A stretch of DNA of 64,000 nucleotides. Origin: an uncultured Faecalibacterium sp. GTDB taxonomy: Bacteria; Bacillota; Clostridia; Oscillospirales; Ruminococcaceae. The stretch spans positions 1-64,000 of the forward strand of contig UQDV01000009.1 of assembly GCA_900539945.1 (NCBI GenBank), in the 5' to 3' direction. Position numbers and translations under genes: made by a program. Shown piece by piece: positions 42,687 to 49,717 of the stretch. The notes beneath the pieces were generated by a model that was not told where the DNA came from, made no database searches, and saw nothing but the letters and a program-made list of their open reading frames with translations. How positions within the stretch are numbered: the stretch's first letter is position 1; each line of letters starts with the position of its first letter.

Positions 42687-43136
42687 TTAGCCAGCGATGG
42701 TCCAAGCCTTCTCACTGGCATCGTTCTTCACGGTGCCGGTAGCCAGGTTGTAGATAGCAGCAGCGGAACCGACCATACGCAGGCCAGCGTTCAGAACGCC
42801 GTTAGCACCGTTCAGGAACTTGTCGCCAGCGGTCAGCTCACCCTCATGCTTGCCGAAGCCAGCAGCGGAGCCGGTGCCGTAAGCATCCTTGACGCCGGTG
42901 AGCCATGCGTTGCCCAGGTTGCCGGGCTTGTAAGCGCCGTTGAACAGCTGGCCGACAGTGTTCTTGATGTAGCTGCTCATGAAGCTGTTACCGATGATGG
43001 TAACCATGTTGGTGTTGAACTTCTGCCAGTTCTTGACTTCCAGAGACGGAGCCAGGATGTCAGCCAGAGAAGCGCCACCGTTGACGTAGGTCATCTCGTT
43101 CTCAGAGATTGCGGAAAAGTTTGCAGGCATCATCAT
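42687..43136 (-). CDS. mam: MAM homologue, microbial anti-inflammatory molecule family
   Basis: 149 residues. The N-terminus [20 protein letters not shown] matches what I remember of the F. prausnitzii MAM protein ([20 protein letters not shown]), and later segments correspond too ([36 protein letters not shown]). The Gly-Gly at residues 20-21 is a double-glycine export leader; the mature part would be 128 residues. MAM peptides are reported to inhibit NF-kB signalling in gut epithelium. GGGAG lies 9 bases before the ATG; promoter at 43220-43248 and its own terminator make it a monocistronic unit. Identity is by recall, not alignment. Confidence 0.88.
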   Translation of the reverse strand: [149 protein letters not shown]

Positions 43137-43219
43137 AATGAATTACTCCCTTCAAAATGTAGAAAGATATTTTGCAAGCTCACTTTCGTGTGCTCACCAA
43201 TCCTTACTAGGATGGCAAT

Positions 43220-43248
43220 AATATACCACACTTTCCAGAAATGTTCAA
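43220..43248 (-). promoter_or_regulatory. MAM homologue promoter
   Basis: On the minus strand TTGAAC and TATATT are separated by 17 bases, about 85 bases before the ATG. Confidence 0.75.
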
Positions 43249-43388
43249 GTACCTTTTTGCAAAAAGTGTAAAAAATGTGAAACAAGGTCTATAAAAGTAT
43301 TGCTTTTGTACAGTCCGCAGGCGGTTTTCCGGTTCCGACAAGCTTTGCCGCCGCCGGGCGGTACACTGGTTGCAAGGGGGCTGCAGCA

Positions 43389-44225
43389 TTGAAAAGCGTG
43401 ATCTACCTCGACGAGCTTCTGCTGACCAATTTTGTCCTTGCTGTGCTGTTTCTCACCGCAGCCGGTCTGCTGTGCGCCACCGTGTGCACTGGGGTGCGGC
43501 TGTGCACCGGGGCGGCGCTGGCGGCAGTGTCGGCATTGGTACTGCTGGCCCCGGAGCTGCCGGGAGCCGTGGCAGTTGGTTATAAAATTTTCACAGGTTG
43601 CGCGGTGGTGGCCGCCGCCTACGGCCTGCCCGGGCGGGGGCGTTTTGCCCGGTTGTGTGCGTGGTATGCACTGCTCAACCTGCTTTTGTGCGGAGCGGTG
43701 GTGCTGCCCGGCGTGCAGAGCCGCAACCTGAGTGTCAGCCTGCCCCTGTCCCCCGGGCGGCTGCTGGCCAGCTGTGCGGGGGTGTATGCCGTACTGCGGG
43801 CCCTGCTGTACTGCTTTGGCCGCAGCGGCGCGCCCAGCGTGCCCGCCACGCTGGAGGTGGCCGGGGTGCAGCTGCCGGTACAGGCCTTCCACGACACCGG
43901 CTTTGCCCTGCAGGAGCCGCTGAGCGGCAAGGCCGTGGTTCTGGTGCAGTACCCGGCGGTGCGGCACCGCCTGCCGCAGGCAGCCCGGCAGTATCTCGAT
44001 GGCTGGTTTGCCCACAGCACAGCCCCGCCCCCGCCGGAGCTGGGGGTGCATCTGGTGCCCTGCCGCAGCATCCACGGGCAGAGCATGCTGCCTGCCCTGC
44101 CCGCTGCCCTGCAGTTGGGCAAAGACCGCGCAGGCGGGCTGCTGGCGGCGTTCTGCTGCCCCACGCCGCCGGACCCTGCATGGGAGCTGCTGTACGGCGA
44201 GGATGCGGCACAGCTGCTCTTATAA
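43389..44225 (+). CDS. spoIIGA: Sporulation sigma-E processing peptidase
   Basis: 278 residues, TTG start at 43389 with AAGGGGG 8 bases before it. The first 145 residues form about five membrane helices starting with the diagnostic VIYLDELLLTNF; the C-terminal half is an aspartic-protease-like domain with the catalytic DTG at residues 169-171 (AFHDTGFAL). SpoIIGA cleaves the pro-sequence of sigma-E in the mother cell after septation. It lies directly before sigE, the canonical order. All key residues appear intact although the genus is described as non-sporing. Confidence 0.93.
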   Translation: MKSVIYLDELLLTNFVLAVLFLTAAGLLCATVCTGVRLCTGAALAAVSALVLLAPELPGAVAVGYKIFTGCAVVAAAYGLPGRGRFARLCAWYALLNLLLCGAVVLPGVQSRNLSVSLPLSPGRLLASCAGVYAVLRALLYCFGRSGAPSVPATLEVAGVQLPVQAFHDTGFALQEPLSGKAVVLVQYPAVRHRLPQAARQYLDGWFAHSTAPPPPELGVHLVPCRSIHGQSMLPALPAALQLGKDRAGGLLAAFCCPTPPDPAWELLYGEDAAQLLL

Positions 44226-44249
44226 TACTTATTATAGGGAGGACTGCTC

Positions 44250-44954
44250 ATGTTCCAGTTTTTGCGGCAGCTCTGGCACCGCCTGTGTGCGCGGCTGCGG
44301 TTTTGCGGCGGCGTGCAGTATCTGGCCGGCACCGCCAGCCTGCCCTCTCCCCTCTCCCCCGCCGAGGAAAAAGCCCTACTGGCCCGCATGGCCGCCGGAG
44401 AGGCAGACGCCCGCGATGCGCTCATCCTGCACAATCTGCGGCTGGTGGTGTACCTTGCCAAAAAGTACGAGAACAGCGGTGTGCCCGCCGAGGACCTGAT
44501 CAGCATCGGCACCATCGGGCTGATCAAGGCCGTGAACACCTTCACGCCGGAACGCAGCATCAAGCTGGCCACCTACGCCAGCCGCTGCATCGGCAACGAG
44601 ATCCTGATGTACCTGCGCAAGACCTCCAACCGCCGCCAGGAGGCCAGCCTTGACGAGCCGCTGAATGTGGACGGCGACGGCAACGAGCTGCTGCTGTCGG
44701 ACATCCTCGGCAGCGACGAGAACATGGTGGGCCAGCAGCTGGAGCAGGACGCCGAGCGCGCCGGTCTGCGCCGCGCCGTGAACAGCCTTTCGGCCCGGGA
44801 GCGCCGGATCATGGAGCTGCGCTTCGGCCTGACCGACGGCGTGGAACGCACCCAGAAGGAAGCCGCCGACGCCCTGGGCATCAGCCAGAGTTACATCTCC
44901 CGCCTTGAAAAGCGCATCATCCAGACCCTGAAGCTCCAACTGGAAGGGCAATAA
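44250..44954 (+). CDS. sigE: Sporulation RNA polymerase sigma factor sigma-E
   Basis: 234 residues. An N-terminal pro-sequence (LRQLWHRLCARLRF) that is amphipathic and basic precedes sigma region 2 (DLISIGTIGLIKAVNTF, then KLATYASRCIGNEILMYLRK) and region 4 (TQKEAADALGISQSYISRLEKR). Sigma-E runs mother-cell gene expression after cleavage by SpoIIGA, encoded 24 bases upstream. Sequence appears full length. Downstream lies the duplicated small-RNA locus and then sigG, a spacing that differs from the usual tight spoIIGA-sigE-sigG order. Confidence 0.95.
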   Translation: MFQFLRQLWHRLCARLRFCGGVQYLAGTASLPSPLSPAEEKALLARMAAGEADARDALILHNLRLVVYLAKKYENSGVPAEDLISIGTIGLIKAVNTFTPERSIKLATYASRCIGNEILMYLRKTSNRRQEASLDEPLNVDGDGNELLLSDILGSDENMVGQQLEQDAERAGLRRAVNSLSARERRIMELRFGLTDGVERTQKEAADALGISQSYISRLEKRIIQTLKLQLEGQ

Positions 44955-45007
44955 AAAAGCGCGGCCTTGTCCTTGACAAACCGCGTGGAATCGTCTATAC
45001 TGAAAAT

Positions 45008-45109
45008 ACAAAAGGCGCTGGCCCATACAAACGACTAGCTCCTTACCAGATTGATCAGAAAAAATGACCGTTCAGGCTTGGGAACTTGAAGGCGGTCATT
45101 TTTTCTTTT
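45008..45109 (+). ncRNA. Candidate antisense small RNA, copy 1
   Basis: A consensus promoter (TTGACA 44973, TATACT 44996, 17-base spacer) starts a transcript near 45008. It ends at a hairpin whose arms ATGACCG and CGGTCAT (about 45064-45099) are followed by TTTTTTCTTTTT. The transcript of about 100 bases has no plausible open frame. Its 3' end is antisense to a truncated toxin-like frame. It carries AGCTCCTTACC at 45037-45047. Confidence 0.72.
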
Positions 45110-45152
45110 TATCATCCCTGTGCGAGACAGTCCATGTGATCTGAAATGTAAC
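45096..45152 (-). pseudogene. Truncated copy of the small toxin-like gene
   Basis: The last 18 codons of the 36-residue peptide are repeated (VTFQITWTVSHRDDKKKK and stop) with one change, Ser to Arg. The N-terminal half and ribosome site are missing because the duplication joint falls at 45152/45154. Confidence 0.75.
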
Positions 45153-45198
45153 ACGGCCTGCCCTTGACAAACCGCGCGGAATCGTCTATACTGAAAAT

Positions 45199-45303
45199 AC
45201 AAAAGGCGCTGGCCCATACAAACGACTAGCTCCTTACCATATAGTGATCAGAAAAGATGACCGTTCAGGTGTGGAGACTTGAAGGCGGTCATTTTTTCTT
45301 TTT
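45199..45303 (+). ncRNA. Candidate antisense small RNA, copy 2
   Basis: Same design as copy 1: TTGACA 45164, TATACT 45187, 17-base spacer, start near 45199, hairpin ATGACCG...CGGTCAT and T-run ending near 45303. The 5' 45 bases are identical to copy 1, while the middle and terminator loop have diverged. Its 3' end overlaps the last codons of the intact small peptide gene on the other strand, the arrangement of TxpA/RatA-type systems. AGCTCCTTACC lies at 45228-45238. Confidence 0.75.
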
Positions 45304-45399
45304 ATCATCACTGTGCGAGACAGTCCATGTGATCTGAAATGTAACGTAGATTGCTCCGCCAAGCAACGAAAGTAGCATTACGACCTGTTCAAACGTCAT
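45289..45399 (-). CDS. 36-residue membrane peptide, candidate type I toxin
   Basis: Too short for routine ORF calling. The peptide starts MTFEQVVMLLSLLGGAIYVT, continues FQITWTVSHS and ends DDKKKK. A single predicted helix covers residues 5-26 and the tail is charged, the profile of holin-like type I toxins. AAAGGGGGG lies 7 bases before the ATG. A minus-strand promoter (TTGCAA 45575-45580, TATGCT 45552-45557, 17-base spacer) would give a 5' leader of about 145 bases. In that leader GCTCC...GGAGC (45461-45493) forms a terminator-like hairpin followed by T. It converges on small RNA copy 2. Confidence 0.7.
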   Translation of the reverse strand: MTFEQVVMLLSLLGGAIYVTFQITWTVSHSDDKKKK

Positions 45400-45700
45400 G
45401 GTGCATCCCCCCTTTCCGCCCTTGGGCATCCGGGGGAGGCCGAGATTTCAAGAAAAATTCGCTCCACCGGGCACTCAGGTGCCGGTAAGGAGCTCAGCCG
45501 CCTGCATTTGTGGGACGCAGCGCCTCGTGGCAGCCTTGCGGCTGCGTTTAAAGCATACCATAATTATGGGCCAATTGCAATTGCGGCTTTTTTGCACGCT
45601 CATCCGGCTGCCGGGTGGGCGTGTAATTTTTTCCACGCATAGTGGTTTGCCCCTGCGGCCATACTCCCGGTGAACTTCAAAACAGACCGGGGGCGTTTGG

Positions 45701-46468
45701 ATGTACAATAAGGTGGAACTGTGCGGCGTGAACACGGCGCAGCTTCCTGTTTTGTCCGAAAGCGAAAAGCGGCAGCTGCTCCTGCAGGCCCACGCCGGGG
45801 ATGCAGGAGCACGGGAACGCATGGTGGAGGGCAACCTGCGGCTGGTGCTGAGCGTGGTGCAGCGCTTTGCCCAGCGGGGCGAAAACCTCGACGACCTGTT
45901 TCAGGTGGGGTGCATCGGGCTCATCAAAGCCATCGACAACTTTGACCCTGCCCAGCCGGTGCGGTTTTCCACCTACGGCGTGCCCATGATCATCGGCGAG
46001 ATCCGGCGCTTTTTGCGGGATAACAATGCCCTGCGGGTAAGCCGCAGCCTGCGCGATACCGCCTACCGGGCCATGCAGGCCCGCGAAACGCTGGAGAAGC
46101 AGCTGGGCCGGGAACCCACCATGGACGAGATCGCCGGGGAGGCAGGCCTGTCCCGCCGGGAGGTGACCGCGGCACTGGAATCGGTGGTAGAGCCGGTAAG
46201 CCTGGAAGAGCCGGTGTATACCGACGGCGGCGATGCCATGTACCTCATCGACCAGGTGCGCGACCCGGATGGCGAGGACAGCTGGATCAGCGGGCTGCAG
46301 TTCCGGCAGACCGTGGCCGGGCTGACCCCGCGCGAAAAGCGGATCATGGAGCTGCGCTATCTCCGGGGCAAGACCCAGATGGAGGTGGCGCAGGAGATCG
46401 GCATCAGTCAGGCGCAGGTGTCCCGGCTGGAAAAAGGTGCCTTGAATCAGTTCCGGGCCGGGCACTGA
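45701..46468 (+). CDS. sigG: Sporulation RNA polymerase sigma factor sigma-G
   Basis: 255 residues. The N-terminus MYNKVELCGVNTAQLPVL is the conserved sigma-G signature. Region 2 (DDLFQVGCIGLIKAIDNFDP, then FSTYGVPMIIGEIRRFLRD), region 3 (LGREPTMDEIAGEAGLS) and region 4 (TQMEVAQEIGISQAQVSRLEKG) follow. Sigma-G drives late forespore genes. It is usually right after sigE, but here 746 bases containing the duplicated small-RNA locus lie between. No clear sigma-F/G-type promoter was identified by eye upstream. Confidence 0.95.
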   Translation: MYNKVELCGVNTAQLPVLSESEKRQLLLQAHAGDAGARERMVEGNLRLVLSVVQRFAQRGENLDDLFQVGCIGLIKAIDNFDPAQPVRFSTYGVPMIIGEIRRFLRDNNALRVSRSLRDTAYRAMQARETLEKQLGREPTMDEIAGEAGLSRREVTAALESVVEPVSLEEPVYTDGGDAMYLIDQVRDPDGEDSWISGLQFRQTVAGLTPREKRIMELRYLRGKTQMEVAQEIGISQAQVSRLEKGALNQFRAGH

Positions 46469-46471
46469 ACA

Positions 46472-46521
46472 CAGCAGCGCCCCTGCTCCGTCCATCCGGC
46501 GGCGTGCAGGGGCGCTGCGCT
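46472..46521. terminator. Terminator between sigG and spoIIID
   Basis: GCAGCGCCCCTGC pairs with GCAGGGGCGCTGC around a 20-base loop; it lies between two convergent stops. Confidence 0.78.
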
Positions 46522-46522
46522 T

Positions 46523-46768
46523 CTATTTACGGTATTTTCGGCGGGTGGCAGCCCCGCCGCGCAGATGCCGCTCGGCTTTGTTGCGTGCCAACACCGCCCG
46601 CACCTGTGCCGACAGCCCCGGGCTGACCCGGACCAGCCGCACCGAAACGTCCTTGTGCACGGTGGACTTGCTGCACCCAAACGCTGCAGCCGCAGCGCGC
46701 ACGGTGGCCCCCTGCTCCACGATGTATTCTGCCAGCTGTACCGCCCGCTGTTCCGGATCTGCTCTCAT
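46523..46768 (-). CDS. spoIIID: Stage III sporulation transcriptional regulator SpoIIID
   Basis: 81 residues, usual length for the family. AEYIVEQGATVRAAAAAFGC begins the helix-turn-helix; SKSTVHKDVSVRL and AERHLRGGAATRRKY are the SpoIIID signatures. SpoIIID modulates sigma-E genes in the mother cell. It is convergent with sigG. A GGGGG-rich site precedes the ATG. Confidence 0.93.
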   Translation of the reverse strand: MRADPEQRAVQLAEYIVEQGATVRAAAAAFGCSKSTVHKDVSVRLVRVSPGLSAQVRAVLARNKAERHLRGGAATRRKYRK

Positions 46769-46836
46769 ACCCCCACGCCCCCTGTATCGTGCTGCTACAG
46801 CCTATGCGCCGGGCCGGGCAATTATGTCGGCAAGGG

Positions 46837-46866
46837 TTGACTTTTGCCGCCCGGCTGCGCTATACT
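46837..46866 (+). promoter_or_regulatory. Promoter of the thiT riboswitch transcript
   Basis: TTGACT and TATACT with an 18-base spacer, ending about 20 bases before the TPP riboswitch. Confidence 0.75.
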
Positions 46867-46883
46867 GGACGCGGACATAAAAA

Positions 46884-46960
46884 CAGGGGCGCCGTAAGGC
46901 TGAGATCCGCACTGAGCGGAGTACCCTTTACCTGATCCGGGCAATGCCGGCGTAGGGAGT
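46884..46960 (+). ncRNA. TPP riboswitch (THI element)
   Basis: The conserved cores CTGAGAT (46899) and ACCCTTTACCTGATC (46923), with CCGGCGTAGGGA closing the element, are diagnostic. Thiamine pyrophosphate binding would reduce expression of thiT downstream. Confidence 0.95.
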
Positions 46961-47061
46961 TTGCGGAGCTGTCCGTTCTTTCTCAAACACCCTTGCGCCT
47001 GCTTGCAAAAGTGGGCGCATTTTGTTTTTGTGTACTATTTATAAAGAGAAGAGGAATCTCT

Positions 47062-47691
47062 ATGACCAAAACCTATTCCAAGACCCGCATTCTGGTGGAG
47101 GGTGCACTGATGATCGCTCTGTCCACCGTTTTGAGCATGATCCAGATCCCGCTCATGCCCCACGGCGGTTCCATCACCCTGTTCAGCATGGTGCCCATTC
47201 TGGTAATGAGCTACCGCCACGGCGCAAAGTGGGGCGTCATGACCGCTTTCGTCAACAGCCTGATCCAGCTTGTGCAGGGCCTTGGCAATCTGGCATACTG
47301 CCAGACCCTCACGGCACAGGTGGGCTGCGTGCTGCTAGACTACCTTCTGGCCTTCACGGTGCTGGGCTTTGCCTGCCTGATCGCAAAGCCGTTCCGCAGC
47401 CGCACCGTGGGTGTCGGTGTCAGCGCCTTTGTGGTGTGCCTGCTGCGCTTTTTGTGCAGCTTTCTGTCCGGTTACATCGTCTGGAAGGACTACGACTACG
47501 CTTTCAGCTGGATGACCGAGATCGGCTTTCCCGGCATCTCCAACATGAGCGTGGACGGTCTGTGCTGGCTGTACAGCGCCGTGTACAACGCCACCTACAT
47601 GCTGCCTGAAGCCATCCTGACCACCGTCCTTGTGGTGATCCTGATCCGTGTCGCCCCGCAGATCTTCGACCGGCAGAACGCCAGAGCGTAA
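47062..47691 (+). CDS. thiT: Energy-coupled thiamine transporter ThiT
   Basis: 209 residues, six hydrophobic segments. It is the substrate-binding S component of an ECF transporter. Motifs: ALMIALSTVLSMIQIPLMPHGG and SYRHGAKWGVMTAFVNS, plus W and Y residues in DGLCWLYSAVYNATYMLPE that line the thiamine site. AGAGGAA precedes the ATG at 47062. The TPP riboswitch upstream confirms the vitamin. ECF energising subunits are not in this window. Confidence 0.95.
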   Translation: MTKTYSKTRILVEGALMIALSTVLSMIQIPLMPHGGSITLFSMVPILVMSYRHGAKWGVMTAFVNSLIQLVQGLGNLAYCQTLTAQVGCVLLDYLLAFTVLGFACLIAKPFRSRTVGVGVSAFVVCLLRFLCSFLSGYIVWKDYDYAFSWMTEIGFPGISNMSVDGLCWLYSAVYNATYMLPEAILTTVLVVILIRVAPQIFDRQNARA

Positions 47692-47709
47692 GTTTTTTCG
47701 CGATCATTT

Positions 47710-47749
47710 TTCCCGCCGGGAAGGGCATTTCCCCGGCGGGAATTTTTTT
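47710..47749 (+). terminator. thiT terminator
   Basis: TCCCGCCGGG pairs with CCCGGCGGGA and a run of T follows. Confidence 0.9.
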
Positions 47750-47771
47750 GCAGAAAATCCCAAAAAAGCTG

Positions 47772-47800
47772 TTGACAATCCGGCAAAGCGCTGGTATAAT
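47772..47800 (+). promoter_or_regulatory. tRNA-Ala promoter
   Basis: TTGACA and TATAAT, both perfect, with a 17-base spacer, 32 bases before the tRNA. Confidence 0.9.
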
Positions 47801-47832
47801 TACTTCTGTCGTCAGGCACGGCACGAACATCT

Positions 47833-47908
<76 letters not shown>

Positions 47909-47915
47909 ATCAAGA

Positions 47916-47975
47916 GCAAAACGAACACGAAGTCACCATTCAAATGGTAGGCAACGTGTTCGTTTTGTTTTGTGG
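47916..47975 (+). terminator. tRNA-Ala terminator
   Basis: AAAACGAACAC pairs with GTGTTCGTTTT; an inner ACCATT...AATGGT stem caps it and GTTTTG follows. Confidence 0.8.
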
Positions 47976-48013
47976 CCTTCCCTGCGTGACCACATCGTAA
48001 AACATAAAACGAA

Positions 48014-48065
48014 AAATCCCCCCCTACGCTGACCCGGTTCAAAGGTCAATGCAGGGGGATTTTGC
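48014..48065. terminator. Hairpin with AATCCCCC/GGGGGATT ends
   Basis: AATCCCCC pairs with GGGGGATT, with an inner TGACC...GGTCA stem, followed by TT. No intact gene uses it now; it may be left from a lost neighbour. Confidence 0.6.
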
Positions 48066-48151
48066 TGTAAAATCAAGAGCGGAACCAGATTGATGCTGCT
48101 CTCTACAAAAGCTGTCGCTTTTCAAGTAGATTTATTCCACTCGATGCTGCC

Positions 48152-48325
48152 GCACCCGTCAAGTCTGAAGAGCTGGGCGAGATTTCCAGCTATCCTCCGG
48201 GATATAAAGAGACCGCCGGCATCTTCTGCCACAACAACCCGTGGGTGTCCTGTGCAGAAACCGTTGTCGACCACGGCGACCGGGCGCTTGAGATCTACCA
48301 AAAGACCGGTCCGGCCTACATTGAG
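48152..48325 (+). pseudogene. Relic of a GH94 disaccharide phosphorylase
   Basis: One frame reads [39 protein letters not shown] and [13 protein letters not shown], a close match to the conserved core of GH94 cellobiose/chitobiose phosphorylases. Only about 58 residues remain, with no start, no ribosome site and unrelated sequence on both sides. The intact enzyme has about 800 residues. It is followed by a terminator, as if the end of the original unit were conserved. Confidence 0.72.
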
Positions 48326-48331
48326 GATAAG

Positions 48332-48383
48332 ATAAAAGCGGGCCTCTCTGGAATGAACGCATTCCGAAGAGGCCCGCTTTTTA
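48332..48383 (+). terminator. Terminator after the GH94 relic
   Basis: AAAAGCGGGCCTCT and AGAGGCCCGCTTTT pair, with GGAATG...CATTCC inside and T following. Confidence 0.85.
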
Positions 48384-48532
48384 AGTCTATGCTGAATTTG
48401 CAGCTCAGAAGTTTCATCCTTGTTATCTTTTCTTATAAATCATCGTTTTTGCGTGAATCATCATTTATCCACAGAGCTTTGTGCTGCCGATGCACAAAGT
48501 GCCGCCCGGGGCCGGACATCCTCACTTTTGCT

Positions 48533-48560
48533 TGACATTTTCTGCCGGAACCGTTATGTT
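48533..48560 (+). promoter_or_regulatory. Promoter of the molybdenum cofactor operon
   Basis: TTGACA and TATGTT with a 16-base spacer, 68 bases before the first ATG. Confidence 0.7.
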
Positions 48561-48627
48561 GGTACTGACAGCTGAATCATCCGTTCCGCCGCGAACCAGC
48601 TGCCTGCGTTGTAAGGAGATTAAAAAG

Positions 48628-49647
48628 ATGAAATTGATCCGCACTGTTGACGCGGCAGGGCAGGTGCTCTGCCACGATATCACCCAGATCATCCCAGGCG
48701 AGTTCAAGGGCCCGCGCTTCCGTAAGGGGCACATCGTCCAGCCCGAGGACATCCCAGTGCTGCTGTCCATCGGCAAAGAAAACCTCTATGTCTGGGAAAA
48801 GCGCCCCGGCATCCTGCATGAGGACGAGGCAGCGGCCCTGCTGTACAAAGCTGCTGCCGGCAAAAACATCCACGGCACCGAACCGAAAGAGGGCAAGATC
48901 GAGCTGATCGCCGACTGCGACGGCCTGCTCAAGATCGATCGCGCCGCATTGCTGGCTGTGAACCGCACGCCCCAGATGATGATCGCCACCATCCACGGTG
49001 ATATGCCCGTGAAAAAAGGCCAGAAGCTGGCCGGCACCCGCATCATCCCACTGGTGATCGAGCAGGAAAAGATGGACGCCATGCAGGCCGCTGCCGGGCC
49101 GGACCCCATCCTGAACGTGCTGCCCTTCCGTGCGAAGAAGTTTGCCGTCATCCCCACCGGCAGCGAGGTGTTCAAGGGCCGCATCGAGGACAAATTCACC
49201 CCGATTTTGCAAAACAAGCTGGCCGAATATGGCTGTGAGATGACCTTCTGCAAGGTCTGCGATGATGACCCGGCGGGCATCACGGCCGCCATTCTGGAGG
49301 CAAAAGACGCAGGCTGTGAGCTGATCTTCACCACCGGCGGCATGAGCGTGGACCCCGACGACCGCACCCCGCTGGCCATCAAAAACACCGGCGCCGACAT
49401 CATCAGCTACGGCGCGCCGGTGCTGCCGGGTGCCATGTTCCTGGTCAGCTATCTGGACGGGGTACCCGTGTGCGGCCTGCCCGGCTGTGTGATGTACGCC
49501 AAGCGAACGATTTTTGACCTGCTGCTGCCCCGCCTGCTGGCCGATGCCCCCATCACCGCCGAGGACATTGCCCGGCTGGGCGAGGGCGGGCTGTGCCTGG
49601 GCTGTGCGGAATGCCACTGGCCCAACTGCGGCTTCGGCCATTGCTGA
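48628..49647 (+). CDS. Molybdopterin-binding protein, MoeA-like
   Basis: 339 residues. The N-terminal region resembles the MoeA-like fold (VLCHDITQIIPGEFKGPRF). The MoCF-biosynthesis domain follows with VIPTGSEVF and FTTGGMSVDPDDRTP. The last 18 residues are Cys-rich (LCLGCAECHWPNCGFGHC), a possible metal site that MoeA lacks. It probably acts in molybdate insertion or in a variant cofactor maturation step. AAGGAG lies 11 bases before the ATG at 48628. First gene of an operon with moaC, moaA and a MOSC-Mog fusion. Confidence 0.88.
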   Translation: MKLIRTVDAAGQVLCHDITQIIPGEFKGPRFRKGHIVQPEDIPVLLSIGKENLYVWEKRPGILHEDEAAALLYKAAAGKNIHGTEPKEGKIELIADCDGLLKIDRAALLAVNRTPQMMIATIHGDMPVKKGQKLAGTRIIPLVIEQEKMDAMQAAAGPDPILNVLPFRAKKFAVIPTGSEVFKGRIEDKFTPILQNKLAEYGCEMTFCKVCDDDPAGITAAILEAKDAGCELIFTTGGMSVDPDDRTPLAIKNTGADIISYGAPVLPGAMFLVSYLDGVPVCGLPGCVMYAKRTIFDLLLPRLLADAPITAEDIARLGEGGLCLGCAECHWPNCGFGHC

Positions 49648-49717
49648 GAAACCCTCTCCGTCTCGCTGTCGAACGGCAGGGAGTTTTGCAATAGAGCGTA
49701 ATAAGGACAAGAAATAA

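Larger units (their letters stand above)
44962..45345. repeat. Tandem direct duplication of a 191-bp unit
   Basis: Copies at about 44962-45152 and 45154-45345. Each holds TTGACA, a 17-base spacer, TATACT, an identical 45-base transcript start, a hairpin with T-run, and the 3' end of a small minus-strand gene. The offset of matching promoter boxes is exactly 191 bases (44973 and 45164). Confidence 0.92.

Noticed and set aside
45035..45217. A 60-residue frame crossing the two small-RNA copies on the minus strand
   Set aside because: It spans the duplication joint, lacks a ribosome site and matches nothing; the promoter and terminator layout explains the region better.
45500..45700. A sigma-F/sigma-G type promoter for sigG
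   Set aside because: GCATA- and CATA-like words occur, but none has the right spacing to call a site with confidence.
48561..48627. Possible molybdenum cofactor riboswitch before the moa operon
   Set aside because: The leader between promoter and start is only about 60 bases, too short for that element, and none of its conserved pairings are visible.
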